From Gymnothorax reevesii (taxonomy: Eukaryota > Chordata > Actinopteri > Anguilliformes > Muraenidae): a stretch of DNA of 64,000 nt. The notes under the pieces are model-generated. The model had not been told where the DNA came from. It searched no databases and saw only the letters and a list, made by a program, of their open reading frames with translations. Positions 45,401 through 54,358 of this stretch are shown here, in pieces (positions within the stretch are counted from its first letter, which is position 1; each line of letters begins with the position of its first letter). Location of the stretch: positions 67,847,876 through 67,911,875 of the forward strand of contig CM056576.1 of NCBI GenBank assembly GCA_029721435.1, written 5' to 3'. The position numbers were made by a program, and so were the translations under genes.

Positions 45401-46404
45401 ATGAATGCAAGAGCGCCATCCACTCGTCTTCAATATGAGAATAGATGGAAACTGTTTTCCGACTGGTGTACGAGTCGGGATGAGGACCCTGTGCGCTGCT
45501 CTGTGCCAACTATTCTTGACTTTCTTCAGTCTCTTCTGGACGAAGGTCGATCTCATTCGACATTGAAAGTGTATGTAGCGGCAATATCTTGTGGTCATGT
45601 GAGGATTGACGATGGCACTGTGGGGAGCCATAGTTTGGTGTCCCTCTTCTTGAAGGGGGCTCAGAGATTACATCCTCTGAGTGCCCCAAGAGCTCCAGCA
45701 TGGGATCTTCCCCTGGTACTGGATGCACTAAGCCGGCCCCCTTTTGAGCCCTTGACACAAGCGGAGCTGAAGTGGGTGTCTTGTAAGACTGCGTTCCTTC
45801 TGGCCATTTGCTCTGCAAAGCGTGTCAGCGAGCTGCATGCCCTGTCTGTCAGTGACTCGTGTTTGAGGTGGAACTCGGATGGCTCAGGGGTCACTCTGTG
45901 GCCGAACACAGCGTTTCTCCCTAAAGTGTTGGCTCGCGCTCACCGCAACCAGCCTATTCGGCTGGCTCGGTTTGACCCTTCTCCAAGGGAGACTGGGGAT
46001 GAGCCTGAACTGTTATGTCCAGTGCGGGCTCTGAGGGTCTACACTGCAGCTACTGTATGCATTCGAAGGTCTGAACAACTTTTTCTCTGCTACGGTGGCC
46101 CTAACAGGGGTTGTGCCATCTCCAAGCAGCGTTTGTCCCACTGGATTATTAATGTCATCACCCATGCCTATCGGGCGAGTAACCGTCCCCTTCCACTTGG
46201 CGTGAGGTGCCACTCTACCAGGAGTGTTGCTACTTCATGGGCTGCCCTGAGGGGAGTGTCCTTGGAGGACATTTGTGCCGCAGCTTCATGGTCGTCACGG
46301 ACACCTTCTCCAGGTTCTACAGGGTGAACGTCGCCACACCCCACCCCTTAGCCGTGGTTCTGCGGCCGGGGTCTTCTGACTTTTTGCACACTGAAGGTCC
46401 GTGA
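45401..46404 (+). pseudogene. DIRS tyrosine recombinase (frameshift before the catalytic Tyr)
   Basis: Site-specific recombinase that would integrate the circular DNA intermediate. From ATG 45401 (frame 2) it reads STRLQYENRWKLFSDWC (core-binding part), LLAICSAKRVSELHALSVSD (first Arg) and CHSTRSVATSWAALRGVSLE (HxxR). The frame then ends at 46327. The expected tail, TFSRFYRVNVA with Tyr codon 46318-46320, lies in frame 1, which stays open to 46404. A single-base loss around 46296-46300 explains this. Thus the nucleophilic tyrosine is out of frame. Confidence 0.9.
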
Positions 46405-46437
46405 TTCGGATTCTTCGTGACCTTGTTGGTATAAGTC

Positions 46438-46525
46438 ATTCAGTGCTTTAAGCACCGCCCTCTGGCGGTCAGCAGGGATGAAATAGAACGAAAGTTACGA
46501 ATGTACGAATTTCGTAACTTTCGTT
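46438..46525 (-). repeat. DIRS right inverted terminal repeat with hairpin extension
   Basis: 46438-46486 mirrors the left repeat. The extra 39 bp (46487-46525) starts AACGAAAGTTACGA and ends TCGTAACTTTCGTT, a 14 bp stem with an 11 bp loop, absent from the left end. Such asymmetric ends are known in DIRS elements and are tied to their circular intermediate. Confidence 0.9.
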
Positions 46526-46996
46526 TTCCACTTATACTCTGTGCTTTCCTTTTCTTTTATCTTGGCACTTTAGTACTCCTTGACCGGAGCTGTTTGTACT
46601 TAGGTTTGTCTTGTGATCCCTGTCTGCGTTTTGGCTACAGCCAAATTCATGTAATTAGTTTATCCCTCATGTGTCTCTCCCTAGTTTTCTCGTGCCACGT
46701 TTCTCGCCTTGATCTCTCAGTGTTTATCTTTCTGACTGGACCGTCTTTGATATCGAGCTTTGCCTACTCCCTGTACTTTTGCCGCATTCTTGTTTTTTGA
46801 CCTCTTTTGTCTGACTACGATTTTTTGTGATTGGTGCCCTGTGTATGACTCTGGATTTCCCCCTCTGGATTCTGATTTTGGATTGCGGACATTGTACTGT
46901 TGCCAGCTCTGTTGGGGGGTTTCCCCCTTCAGAAATAAAGCCTCCTTTTTGCATTTTACTGGTGTTTGCTCTTGGTTCATTTCGTAAAACTTCACA
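46526..46996 (+). repeat. Chromovirus 5' LTR, right 471 bp
   Basis: Resumes TTCCACTTATACTCTGTGC exactly where the 3' LTR continues at 51881. It includes the AATAAA signal at 46933 and ends GTAAAACTTCACA. The primer-binding site should follow from 46997 (TTACGATCTGACC), but I do not recognise the priming tRNA. Confidence 0.94.
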
Positions 46997-47012
46997 TTAC
47001 GATCTGACCAAG

Positions 47013-50000
47013 ATGGAACCAGCGAACATCCAGCCTCTGCAGGAGGCAGTCAAGGAACAGGGAGCCCAGCTCGAATTTCAGGAGCGTCAGCTTCGCGCCC
47101 TCATGCAGCATATGCAAACCATGAGTCTCCAGGTTGCGGACCTCATTCGAACAGTTCAAGACTCTCAGCTGCTGCATACCCCCCAGCCTGCGGTCCACGC
47201 CACGCCTGTGCCCTCCTCCACTCCGCCGCTGCCTGTCTGCGAGCCACGCCTGCCTCCCCCTGAAAGGTACGACGGCAACCCCGGTGCGTGTCGAGCATTC
47301 CTCACCCAGTGCAACCTCATATTCAGCCTACAGCCCTCATCATTCCCCACTGAACGGGCTCGTGTTGCATTTATCATCACGCAACTCACGGGAAGAGCCA
47401 AGCAGTGGGCTACTGCAGCTTGGGAGGCAGATCTACCATGTGTACAGACATCTGGTCTACTGGGTGAGGAGATGAAGCGGGTTTTCGACCGCACGAAGTT
47501 GGGTCATGAGGCGGGACGGGAGATTCTTCGGATACGCCAGGGTGGTCGTTCTGTGGCTGATTTTGCAATCGACTTCCAGACCCTGGCAACCAACAGCAGG
47601 TGGGGCCAAAGAGCCTTATATGACACCTTTTTTAATGGTCTAGCCGAGGCCATAAAAGACGAACTGGTGTCCCAGGATTTACCAGAGGAGCTGGACGAGT
47701 TGGTCGACCTAGCCATACGAGTGGATGCTCGCCGTGAAGAACGTAGACGGTCCGTTCTTCACAGTCGTCCAAATAACCCCTACCGGACCACTCCACTTTT
47801 ACCACCACCTCCTGACGGCAGCCCCTCTCCTGAGACGGAACCCATGCAACTCGGACGAACGCGCATTCCCACTGTGGAAAGGAACCGTCGTCGCAGAGAG
47901 GGGGCCTGTTTCTACTGTGGCAAAGGGGGACATCAGATAGCTCAGTGTCCCAGCAAGAAGCCTCGTCCTGGCACCAGGAATGGAACAGTGGTGGGCGTTA
48001 CGCCAGTCCAAGATTCAAGAAACCGCACCTGCCTTCCGTTGATCCTGGAACGGGGAGGGGAGAGCAGATCCACTACGGCTCTCATTGATTCTGGAGCAGA
48101 GGAAAACCTCATGGATGTGGAGGTGGCTCGTGAATGGGGGGTTCCGGTGGAAAAGATCTTCCCGGATCGAGTGGCCAATTCCCTTAGTTGCCAGCAAATT
48201 GCCCAGATAACTCATGTTACCAGCCCCATCAAACTCAAGATATCAGGCAACCACCATGAGACAATTCAATTATTCCTCCTTCACTCTCCCCATGCTCCTA
48301 TCATTCTGGGTCACCCATGGATGGCTAAACACCTACCTCACATTGACTGGCGAACGCATGAAATCAAGGGCTGGAGCCCCAACTGTTCTCAGACATGCCT
48401 CCAAAATGCTTCGGAACTACAGCCTTACTCTACTCCAGAGGAGATCCCCGACCTAGAAAAGGTTCCCCTCGAGTTCCATGATCTCAAGGAGGTGTTCTCA
48501 AAGTCCAGGGCCACCAGCTTACCTCCTCACCGTCCATACGATTGCGCCATCAACCTAAAGCCAGGTACAATGCCCCCTAGAGGCCGATTATATTCCCTGT
48601 CCCGACCAGAGACCCAAGCCATGGAAAAGTACCTGTCAGAGTCTCTGGCTGCAGGTATCATTCGACCATCATCCTCCCCTGCGGGCGCTGGTTTCTTCTT
48701 TGTGGCCAAAAAGGATGGGACGTTGAGGCCCTGTATTGACTACCGGGGACTAAATGAGATAACCGTCAAGAACCGATACCCTCTCCCCCTCATGAACACA
48801 GCGTTCGACCTCCTACAAGGAGCTAAGGTTTTCTCCAAGCTTGACCTCCGCAACGCCTATCACTTGGTGCGAATCCGGGAGGGAGATGAGTGGAAGACGG
48901 CTTTTAATACTCCCACGGGGCACTGGGAGTACCTGGTTCTTCCTTTCGGGCTCACTAACGCTCCAGCTGCGTTCCAGAGTCTTGTAAACGATGTACTGAG
49001 AGACATGATTAACAAGTTTGTTTTTGTATACCTTGACGATATTTTGATTTTTTCAGATTCCCAAGAGGAACACGTGAAACATGTTCGCCAAGTGCTTCGT
49101 CGTCTCCTGGAGAACCGTCTCTTTGTAAAGGCCGAAAAATGTGAGTTTTTTGTTGAGACTACAACCTTTCTGGGTTACATTATCTCCCCAGGCACCATAC
49201 GTATGGACCCAGTCAAAGTGGAGGCCGTCACCAACTGGCCCCGACCTGAGGACCGTAAGTCTCTCCAGCGTTTTTTGGGTTTTGTTAATTTCTATCGACG
49301 GTTTATCAGAAACTATAGTTCTGTTGCTGCTCCTCTCACTGCCCTCACTTCCTCCAAGTCCAAGTTCCTTTGGTCCGAGAGAGCTGAGAGTGCCTTTGTA
49401 GAACTAAAGTCTCGATTCATGTCTGCACCCATCCTCATTATCCCTAACCCAGAACTTCAGTTCATTGTAGAAGTGGACGCCTCGAATATTGGAGCCGGCG
49501 CCATTCTGTCCCAGAGGTCCCCTGAGGATGGGAAGATTCACCCATGTGCCTTCTTCTCTCGTCGTCTAAGCTCTGCTGAAAGAAACTACGACATCGGAAA
49601 CCGTGAGCTGCTGGCAGTAAAGTTGGCCTTGGAAGAATGGAGGCAGTGGCTAGAAGGATCCAAGGTACCCTTCATAGTGTGGACAGATCATAGAAACCTG
49701 GAATACCTACAGACAGCCAAGAGACTTAACCCAAGACAAGCCAGGTAGGCACTATTCTTCTCCCGTTTCAATTTTCACATCGCTTATAGACCTGGAAGCA
49801 AAAATGTTAAACCCGACGACTTGTCCCGTTGTTTTGAGATAAAGGAAGAGGAACCATGTCATGATACGATTCTGCCCAAAGAAGCCTTTGTTAATGCCAT
49901 CTATGTCAATATTGAAAAGGAAGTCAGAGATGCCCAAGCCAGTACTGCTGCCCCTAGCGCTTGCCCCACTAACTGTCTTTATGTTCCAGCTGCATTACGC

Positions 50001-51275
50001 CCCAAGGTTCTGGAATGGGGACATTCCTCCATGCTGTCCTGCCACCCTGGAGTACGCCGTACTAAGGACTTTATTTTACAAAGATTTTGGTGGCCAGAAA
50101 TCTCCAAAGATGTCCAAAGTTTTGTAGCTGCCTGCTCGGTCTGCGCCCAAGCAAAAGCCTCACATCAACCACCTCACGGTTTGCTTCAGCCCCTTCAAAC
50201 TCCACACTGCCCCTGGTCCCACATAGCACTCGATTTCATCACTGGCCTTCCCCCTTCCAATCATCACACTACCATTCTCACCATTGTAGACAGATTCTCC
50301 AAAGCCGTTCACCTAGTTCCCCTCACCAAGCTCCCCTCCGCCTAAGAAACCGCTAACCTTGTTATTTAACATGTCATCAGACTTCATGGTATTCCTATTG
50401 ATATCACATCTGATCGCGGCCCCCAGTTCACTGCCCTATTTTGGAAATCATTCTGCAAATCACTTGGCACCACAGTTAGTTTATCATCAGGTTTCCATCC
50501 CCAGACTAATGGCCAGACCGAGCGGGCTAACCAATGTGTGGAAAATGTTTTGAGATGTCTTTGCATTAGGAACCCCTCCTCCTGGAGCCATCAGTTGCCA
50601 TGGGCTGAATACGCCATGAACAGCCACACCTCTGCTGCCTCTGGCATTTCCCCCTTCAAGGCCTGCCTAGGCTACCAGCCCCCTTTGTTCCCTTCCCAGG
50701 AGGAGGAGGTAGCTGTCCCCTCAGCCCATGAGTTTGTGCGTCGGTGCAGACGCACATGGATAACCACCCGCCAGGCCCTGCTCAGGTCGGTCGCCCGGAT
50801 GAAGGAGCAAGCAGACAAGAGGCGCACGACAGCTCCTTCATACCGACCTGGGCAGCGTGTCTGGCTATCTTCAAGGGACATTCCTCTCAGAGGTAATGGG
50901 GGCAAACTTTTCCCTAAGTTTTTGGGCCCATTCACTATTGAAAAAGTCTTGAGTCCCACTGCGGTTCGCCTCCGTCTTCCACTGTCTATGAGACGTATTC
51001 ACCCCACGTTTTACGTGTCCCAAGTCAAACCTGCTGTAACCCACCCCCTGTCCTCTGGACCTGATCCCCCACCACCCGCCCGGATCATCGATGGAGGCGA
51101 AGCCTATACGGTCCGTGCCCTCCTGGACTGTCGTCGGCGAGGCCGGGGACTGCAGTACCTCGTCGACTGGGAGGGTTACGGGCCGGAACACCGCAGTTGG
51201 GTACCGTCTCATCACATCTTGGATAAGGACTTGATCAAAGACTTTCATGCCTCTCATCCACGTCCATCAGGTTAA
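47013..51275 (+). pseudogene. Chromovirus gag-pol with three nonsense codons
   Basis: A single frame from ATG 47013. Gag: N-terminal coiled-coil-like segment, a retrotransposon-gag core containing [13 protein letters not shown], then zinc knuckle [14 protein letters not shown]. Pol: protease with [11 protein letters not shown], reverse transcriptase with YLDDILIFS, RNase H with [13 protein letters not shown], integrase with H..H...C..C zinc site and ALDFITGLP, and a C-terminal chromodomain ([17 protein letters not shown]). In-frame stops occur at 49746-49748 (TAG, in the RNase H-integrase linker), 50343-50345 and 50367-50369 (both TAA, inside the integrase core). No frameshift was seen. As it stands only Gag, protease, RT and most of RNase H could be translated from the start. 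Confidence 0.94.
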
Positions 51276-51290
51276 ACGCCAGGAGGCGTT

Positions 51291-51305
51291 TTTAGGGGGG
51301 GGTAC
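51291..51305 (+). promoter_or_regulatory. Polypurine tract of the chromovirus
   Basis: TTTAGGGGGGGGTAC abuts the 3' LTR. It is the expected plus-strand priming site, with a run of eight G. Confidence 0.85.
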
Positions 51306-52351
51306 TGTTGTGATTCTGCTTTTTGCTCATGTTATGATTCTGCATTCTGCTGTCATGTTTAAGTTCTGTGCCTGGCTCAGCCATGTATGCTTTTTGTGTA
51401 TAGTGACCACTGCCTGCCTTATGACTATTCTTAGGATTGTGTTTTGTGTTTTGGCAATTTAGATTTCTTGTTTGTTTTTTTCATGTTTAGATCATTTGGT
51501 TTCCATGTCATGTTTTCATTTCCATGCTTTGCACTTTGTCTCCCCTGTCTTGTCATGTGTGTATCTTTGCTCACGGTCCCTTGTCTTGTGTGCCACTCAT
51601 TCGGGTGATTTATTGGTTTCTGGGTTTCAATCTTCTTTCATTATCTCGTGTTCTTCCTTCCTCTCTCTTTAACTGTCTTACTAACACATACTAACAGTTT
51701 ATTGTTTTGGCTAGATACTAACCCACACTAACCTTGTATATTTGGACTAACTTACTAACAAGCACTTGGGATTGTATAGCTGCACTTACTAATTAACTAA
51801 TGATCTCTCAGCTGTCGCCCAATTCTAGTCTCCGCCTCCTTGCCTATCCCTAATTATCTCTGCTGCAAGTTTCTGTGGTTTTCCACTTATACTCTGTGCT
51901 TTCCTTTTCTTTTATCTTGGCACTTTAGTACTCCTTGACCGGAGCTGTTTGTACTTAGGTTTGTCTTGTGATCCCTGTCTGCGTTTTGGCTACAGCCAAA
52001 TTCATGTAATTAGTTTATCCCTCATGTGTCTCTCCCTAGTTTTCTCGTGCCACGTTTCTCGCCTTGATCTCTCAGCGTTTATCTTTCTGACTGGACCGTC
52101 TTTGATATCGAGCTTTGCCTACTCCCTGTACTTTTGCCGCATTCTTGTTTTTTGACCTCTTTCGTCTGACTACGATTTTTTGTGATTGGTGCCCTGTGTA
52201 TGACTCTGGATTTCGCCCTTTGGATTCTGATTTTGGATTGCGGACATTGTACTGTTGCCAGCTCTGTTGGGGGGTTTCCCCCTTCAGAAATAAAGCCTCC
52301 TTTTTGCATTTTACTGGTGTTTGCTCTTGGTTCATTTCGTAAAACCTCACA
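51306..52351 (+). repeat. Chromovirus 3' LTR (1,046 bp)
   Basis: Intact LTR from TGTTGTG to CCTCACA with AATAAA at 52289. It serves as the reference for the split 5' LTR. Confidence 0.96.
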
Positions 52352-52356
52352 TATGC

Positions 52357-52898
52357 ACTTTTAGCGCTCCGTGACTGGAGCTGTTTGTCTGTTCATAGGT
52401 TTGTCTTGTTATCCCTGTCTGGGTTTTTGGCTTCGGCCAAATTCATGTAATTAGTTTATTCCCAATGTGTCACTCCTTGATTACTGTTCCATTGATTGCA
52501 CCTGTTTTCCCTGATCATGTGTTCTCCCGGATGTGTATATAAGATGTCTGTTTGATTCATTTCCTTGTCAGATCGTTCTTCCTTGTTTCCTGTGCTATGC
52601 TTCTCTCGCCTTGATTCATAGTGATTTATCTTTCTAACTGGATCGCCCTAGACACCGAGTTTTGCCGATTCCCTGTACTTTTGCCGCATTCTTGTTTTTT
52701 TGACCTCTTTTTGTCTGACTTCGATTTTGTGATTGATGCCCTGTGTATGATTCTGAATTTTGCCCATTGGACTCTGATTTTTAATTGCGAACATTGTACT
52801 GTTGCCAGCTCTGTTGGGGAGTTTCCCCCTTCAGAAATAAAGCCTCCTTTTTGTATTCTACTGGTTTTCGTGATTGGTTCATTTCGTAAAACCCAACA
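52357..52898 (+). repeat. Solo LTR, right part, with TATA box and poly(A) signal
   Basis: Resumes ACTTTTAGCGCTCCGTGACT, aligning with GCACTTTAGTACTCCTTGAC in the younger LTR. It carries a TATATAA box at 52536-52542 in a block missing from the younger LTR, and CAGAAATAAAGCC near the end. Confidence 0.92.
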
Positions 52899-52903
52899 TC
52901 AAG

Positions 52904-53114
52904 TTTGACATTTGTGTTTTCCTCAATTGTGGCAAGTGTTGGAAACATTCAGTGGGATGTTTTTTTGTCATGTATTAATAGTATTTAGTAATTCATTATA
53001 ATTCATAATAATCCCATTTAATTGATTGAGTTTGTTTGTGCAGTTAAAGACATGTTGGTAAACCTATGTACATTCCTTGCTGTTCAGCAGCTGACATCTG
53101 CACTTCATTTACAG
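52904..53114. other. MULE sequence between the nest and the next exon
   Basis: Resumes directly after the solo LTR duplication TCAAG. Most likely intron. No feature recognised. Confidence 0.6.
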
Positions 53115-54358
53115 GAATGGACAGTCCTGACGGAGTGTTTGAGACGTTGGGGATATCCCATGCTGAACCATCGGGCATCTCAGGTCAGTTGAAACTGCAC
53201 TGTCATAACAGGCAATAGGCATCAGCCTACATTTTCCTTTTCTTTTGACAAAAACATGATAGAATACTAAGGCTTTTCTGTCTGTGTCTTTAGGGGAAGC
53301 TGCTATGGCAAGTGCTCAGGCCTCTATTGAGCCAGGATCAGGTAAAATGGCACTCACACACATGTTTTTACTATATTTCTGACATAAACACGTTATGAGG
53401 TGTTAGTCATGATAATAGATTACAAACAGAATTATTACCATGCTCTTGCATCATCGATCCTGTTTTTTTTTCATTGTCCAAAAAAACTAAAGACTAAAAT
53501 TTGAACCATCATTTAGATATTAATGAGGACGATGACATGATGGGACGTCAACTGGCTCACCCAGATACTGTAAAATAGATAAATGAATAAATAAATAACT
53601 TATTCTATAAATGTATTCAATTATTTATCACATTATTCATCGAAACATTTATTTTAATTTGCAAAAATGGAGATGAATAAATATCCTTTTCTGTCAGTCT
53701 CCCAATGCAGGGAAGGAAGAGGGGAGGCAATGGATGGTACAGGTAAAGAAATAAGCTCTGAGTTGGCTGTATACTTCTACTGTAAACCATACATCAGTCT
53801 GTTATGATGTATCTAAGGTTAGATAAGATATCTAGATGGAAGGACTGTGATCTCACCTGAATAATTTGTAAACTTTTTTTAACCCCATTAATTTCCTGCA
53901 ACATATACACAAAAATAACTTCATATTCTAATACTACCCCAAGGCACATCTGCGCTGCAAGAAGAGCTGTCACAGGTGTTCTCAGTACTCAAACAGAAGC
54001 TTCAGCGTGACCCTGGCTTCTCAGCCCCTGCAGCCTCATTCATTGCCAACTTCAATAGAATGAGTACAGACAGTTCCCACCAGTCAGCCCTCTCAACATT
54101 GGGCAAAAGCCCAGTAGCCAAGGCACTCCAACATAGGACGAGGGGTTTTTTGAAGACCAGCTCACAAATCGGGGTCCAGCGTACGGCTGTAGCCAGAAAA
54201 AAATGCCTCTGGGAGGAAGACGGGCCTTGTCGTCTGGACGGCCCACAAAGGCCTCAAGAAAGGAGCACCTCTACGACAAGACAGGGAGGAAGGGAAGTGC
54301 TCCTCATAGCTTGTCTCACTGCGTTGGAGCAAGTATGTCACTAGGTGGAAGACACTGA
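53115..54358 (+). pseudogene. MULE 3' exons with basic C-terminus
   Basis: Small in-phase blocks at 53115-53183 (GMDSPDGVFETLGISHAEPS) and 53294-53341 (EAAMASAQASIEPGS) have TTTACAG/GTCAG and CTTTAG/GTAAA borders. An acidic block follows near 53517 (INEDDDMMGRQLAH). The last exon from about 53944 reads SALQEELSQVFSVLKQKLQR, IANFNRMSTDSSHQSALST and LGKS, then switches frame near 54110-54200 to MPLGGRRALSSGRPTKAS and APHSLSHCVG, ending at TGA 54356-54358. A C-terminal GGRR..GRP signature is typical of this MULE lineage. Minor exon borders are tentative. Confidence 0.6.

Larger units (their letters stand above)
40116..46525 (+). mobile_element. DIRS-type tyrosine-recombinase retrotransposon
   Basis: 6,410 bp inserted in the chromovirus 5' LTR; the LTR resumes without loss. 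Inverted ends, Gag-like ORF, RT/RNase H/methyltransferase-like ORF and tyrosine recombinase ORF in overlapping frames are the DIRS order. Instead of an integrase it uses a recombinase. GTT occurs immediately before the left end and as the last three bases at the right, so either a 3 bp duplication or a GTT recombination core. Confidence 0.95.
39542..52351 (+). mobile_element. Full-length Ty3/gypsy chromovirus with a DIRS element in its 5' LTR
   Basis: LTRs begin TGTTGTG and end TCACA. The element is bounded by TATGC at 39537-39541 and 52352-52356, a 5 bp duplication typical of gypsy integrases. Subtracting the DIRS insert (40116-46525) leaves 6.4 kb: 5' LTR, gag-pol as one frame, polypurine tract, 3' LTR. 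The C-terminal chromodomain makes it a chromovirus. LTR pairs differ at only about seven positions in 1,046 bp by eye, so insertion was recent compared with the other TEs here. Confidence 0.96.
38725..52898 (+). mobile_element. Old solo chromovirus LTR, interrupted by later insertions
   Basis: The LTR consists of 38725-39314 plus 52357-52898, about 1.13 kb once the inserts are removed. It starts TGTTGTGATTCTGC, ends GTAAAACCCAACA and is flanked by TCAAG at 38720-38724 and 52899-52903, so it inserted as one unit in the MULE gene. Internal blocks align with the younger LTR at 51306-52351 but with many substitutions. No internal region of its own remains: a solo LTR left by LTR-LTR recombination. 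Confidence 0.92.
35830..54358 (+). pseudogene. MULE (Mutator-like) transposase gene, intron-containing, decayed
   Basis: Gene of a Mutator-like DNA transposon, reconstructed from exon blocks at 35830-35984, 36160-36281, 36481-37707, 38462-38681 and about 53115-54358. Order of domains: a Cys/His zinc finger ending in HNH, a DDE (MULE) transposase domain, a SWIM zinc finger, and a basic C-terminus with GGRR and SGRPTKAS. Splice sites at most block edges are canonical. In-frame stops at 35979, about 36949 and 36994, and frameshifts near 36560 and 54120, mean no functional protein. The last intron (or exon) holds the nested retroelement stack 38725-52898. No terminal inverted repeats were identified, so whether this was a free transposon or a captured gene is unresolved. 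Confidence 0.8.

Noticed and set aside
45170..45631. Minus-strand ORFs of about 150 aa in the DIRS element
   Set aside because: Antisense shadows of the GC-rich pol and recombinase frames.
46501..46800. ORFs inside the LTRs (also 1043-1279, 51949-52155, 52621-52908)
   Set aside because: Repeated in every LTR copy and overlapping promoter/poly(A) sequence; LTR sequence, not genes.
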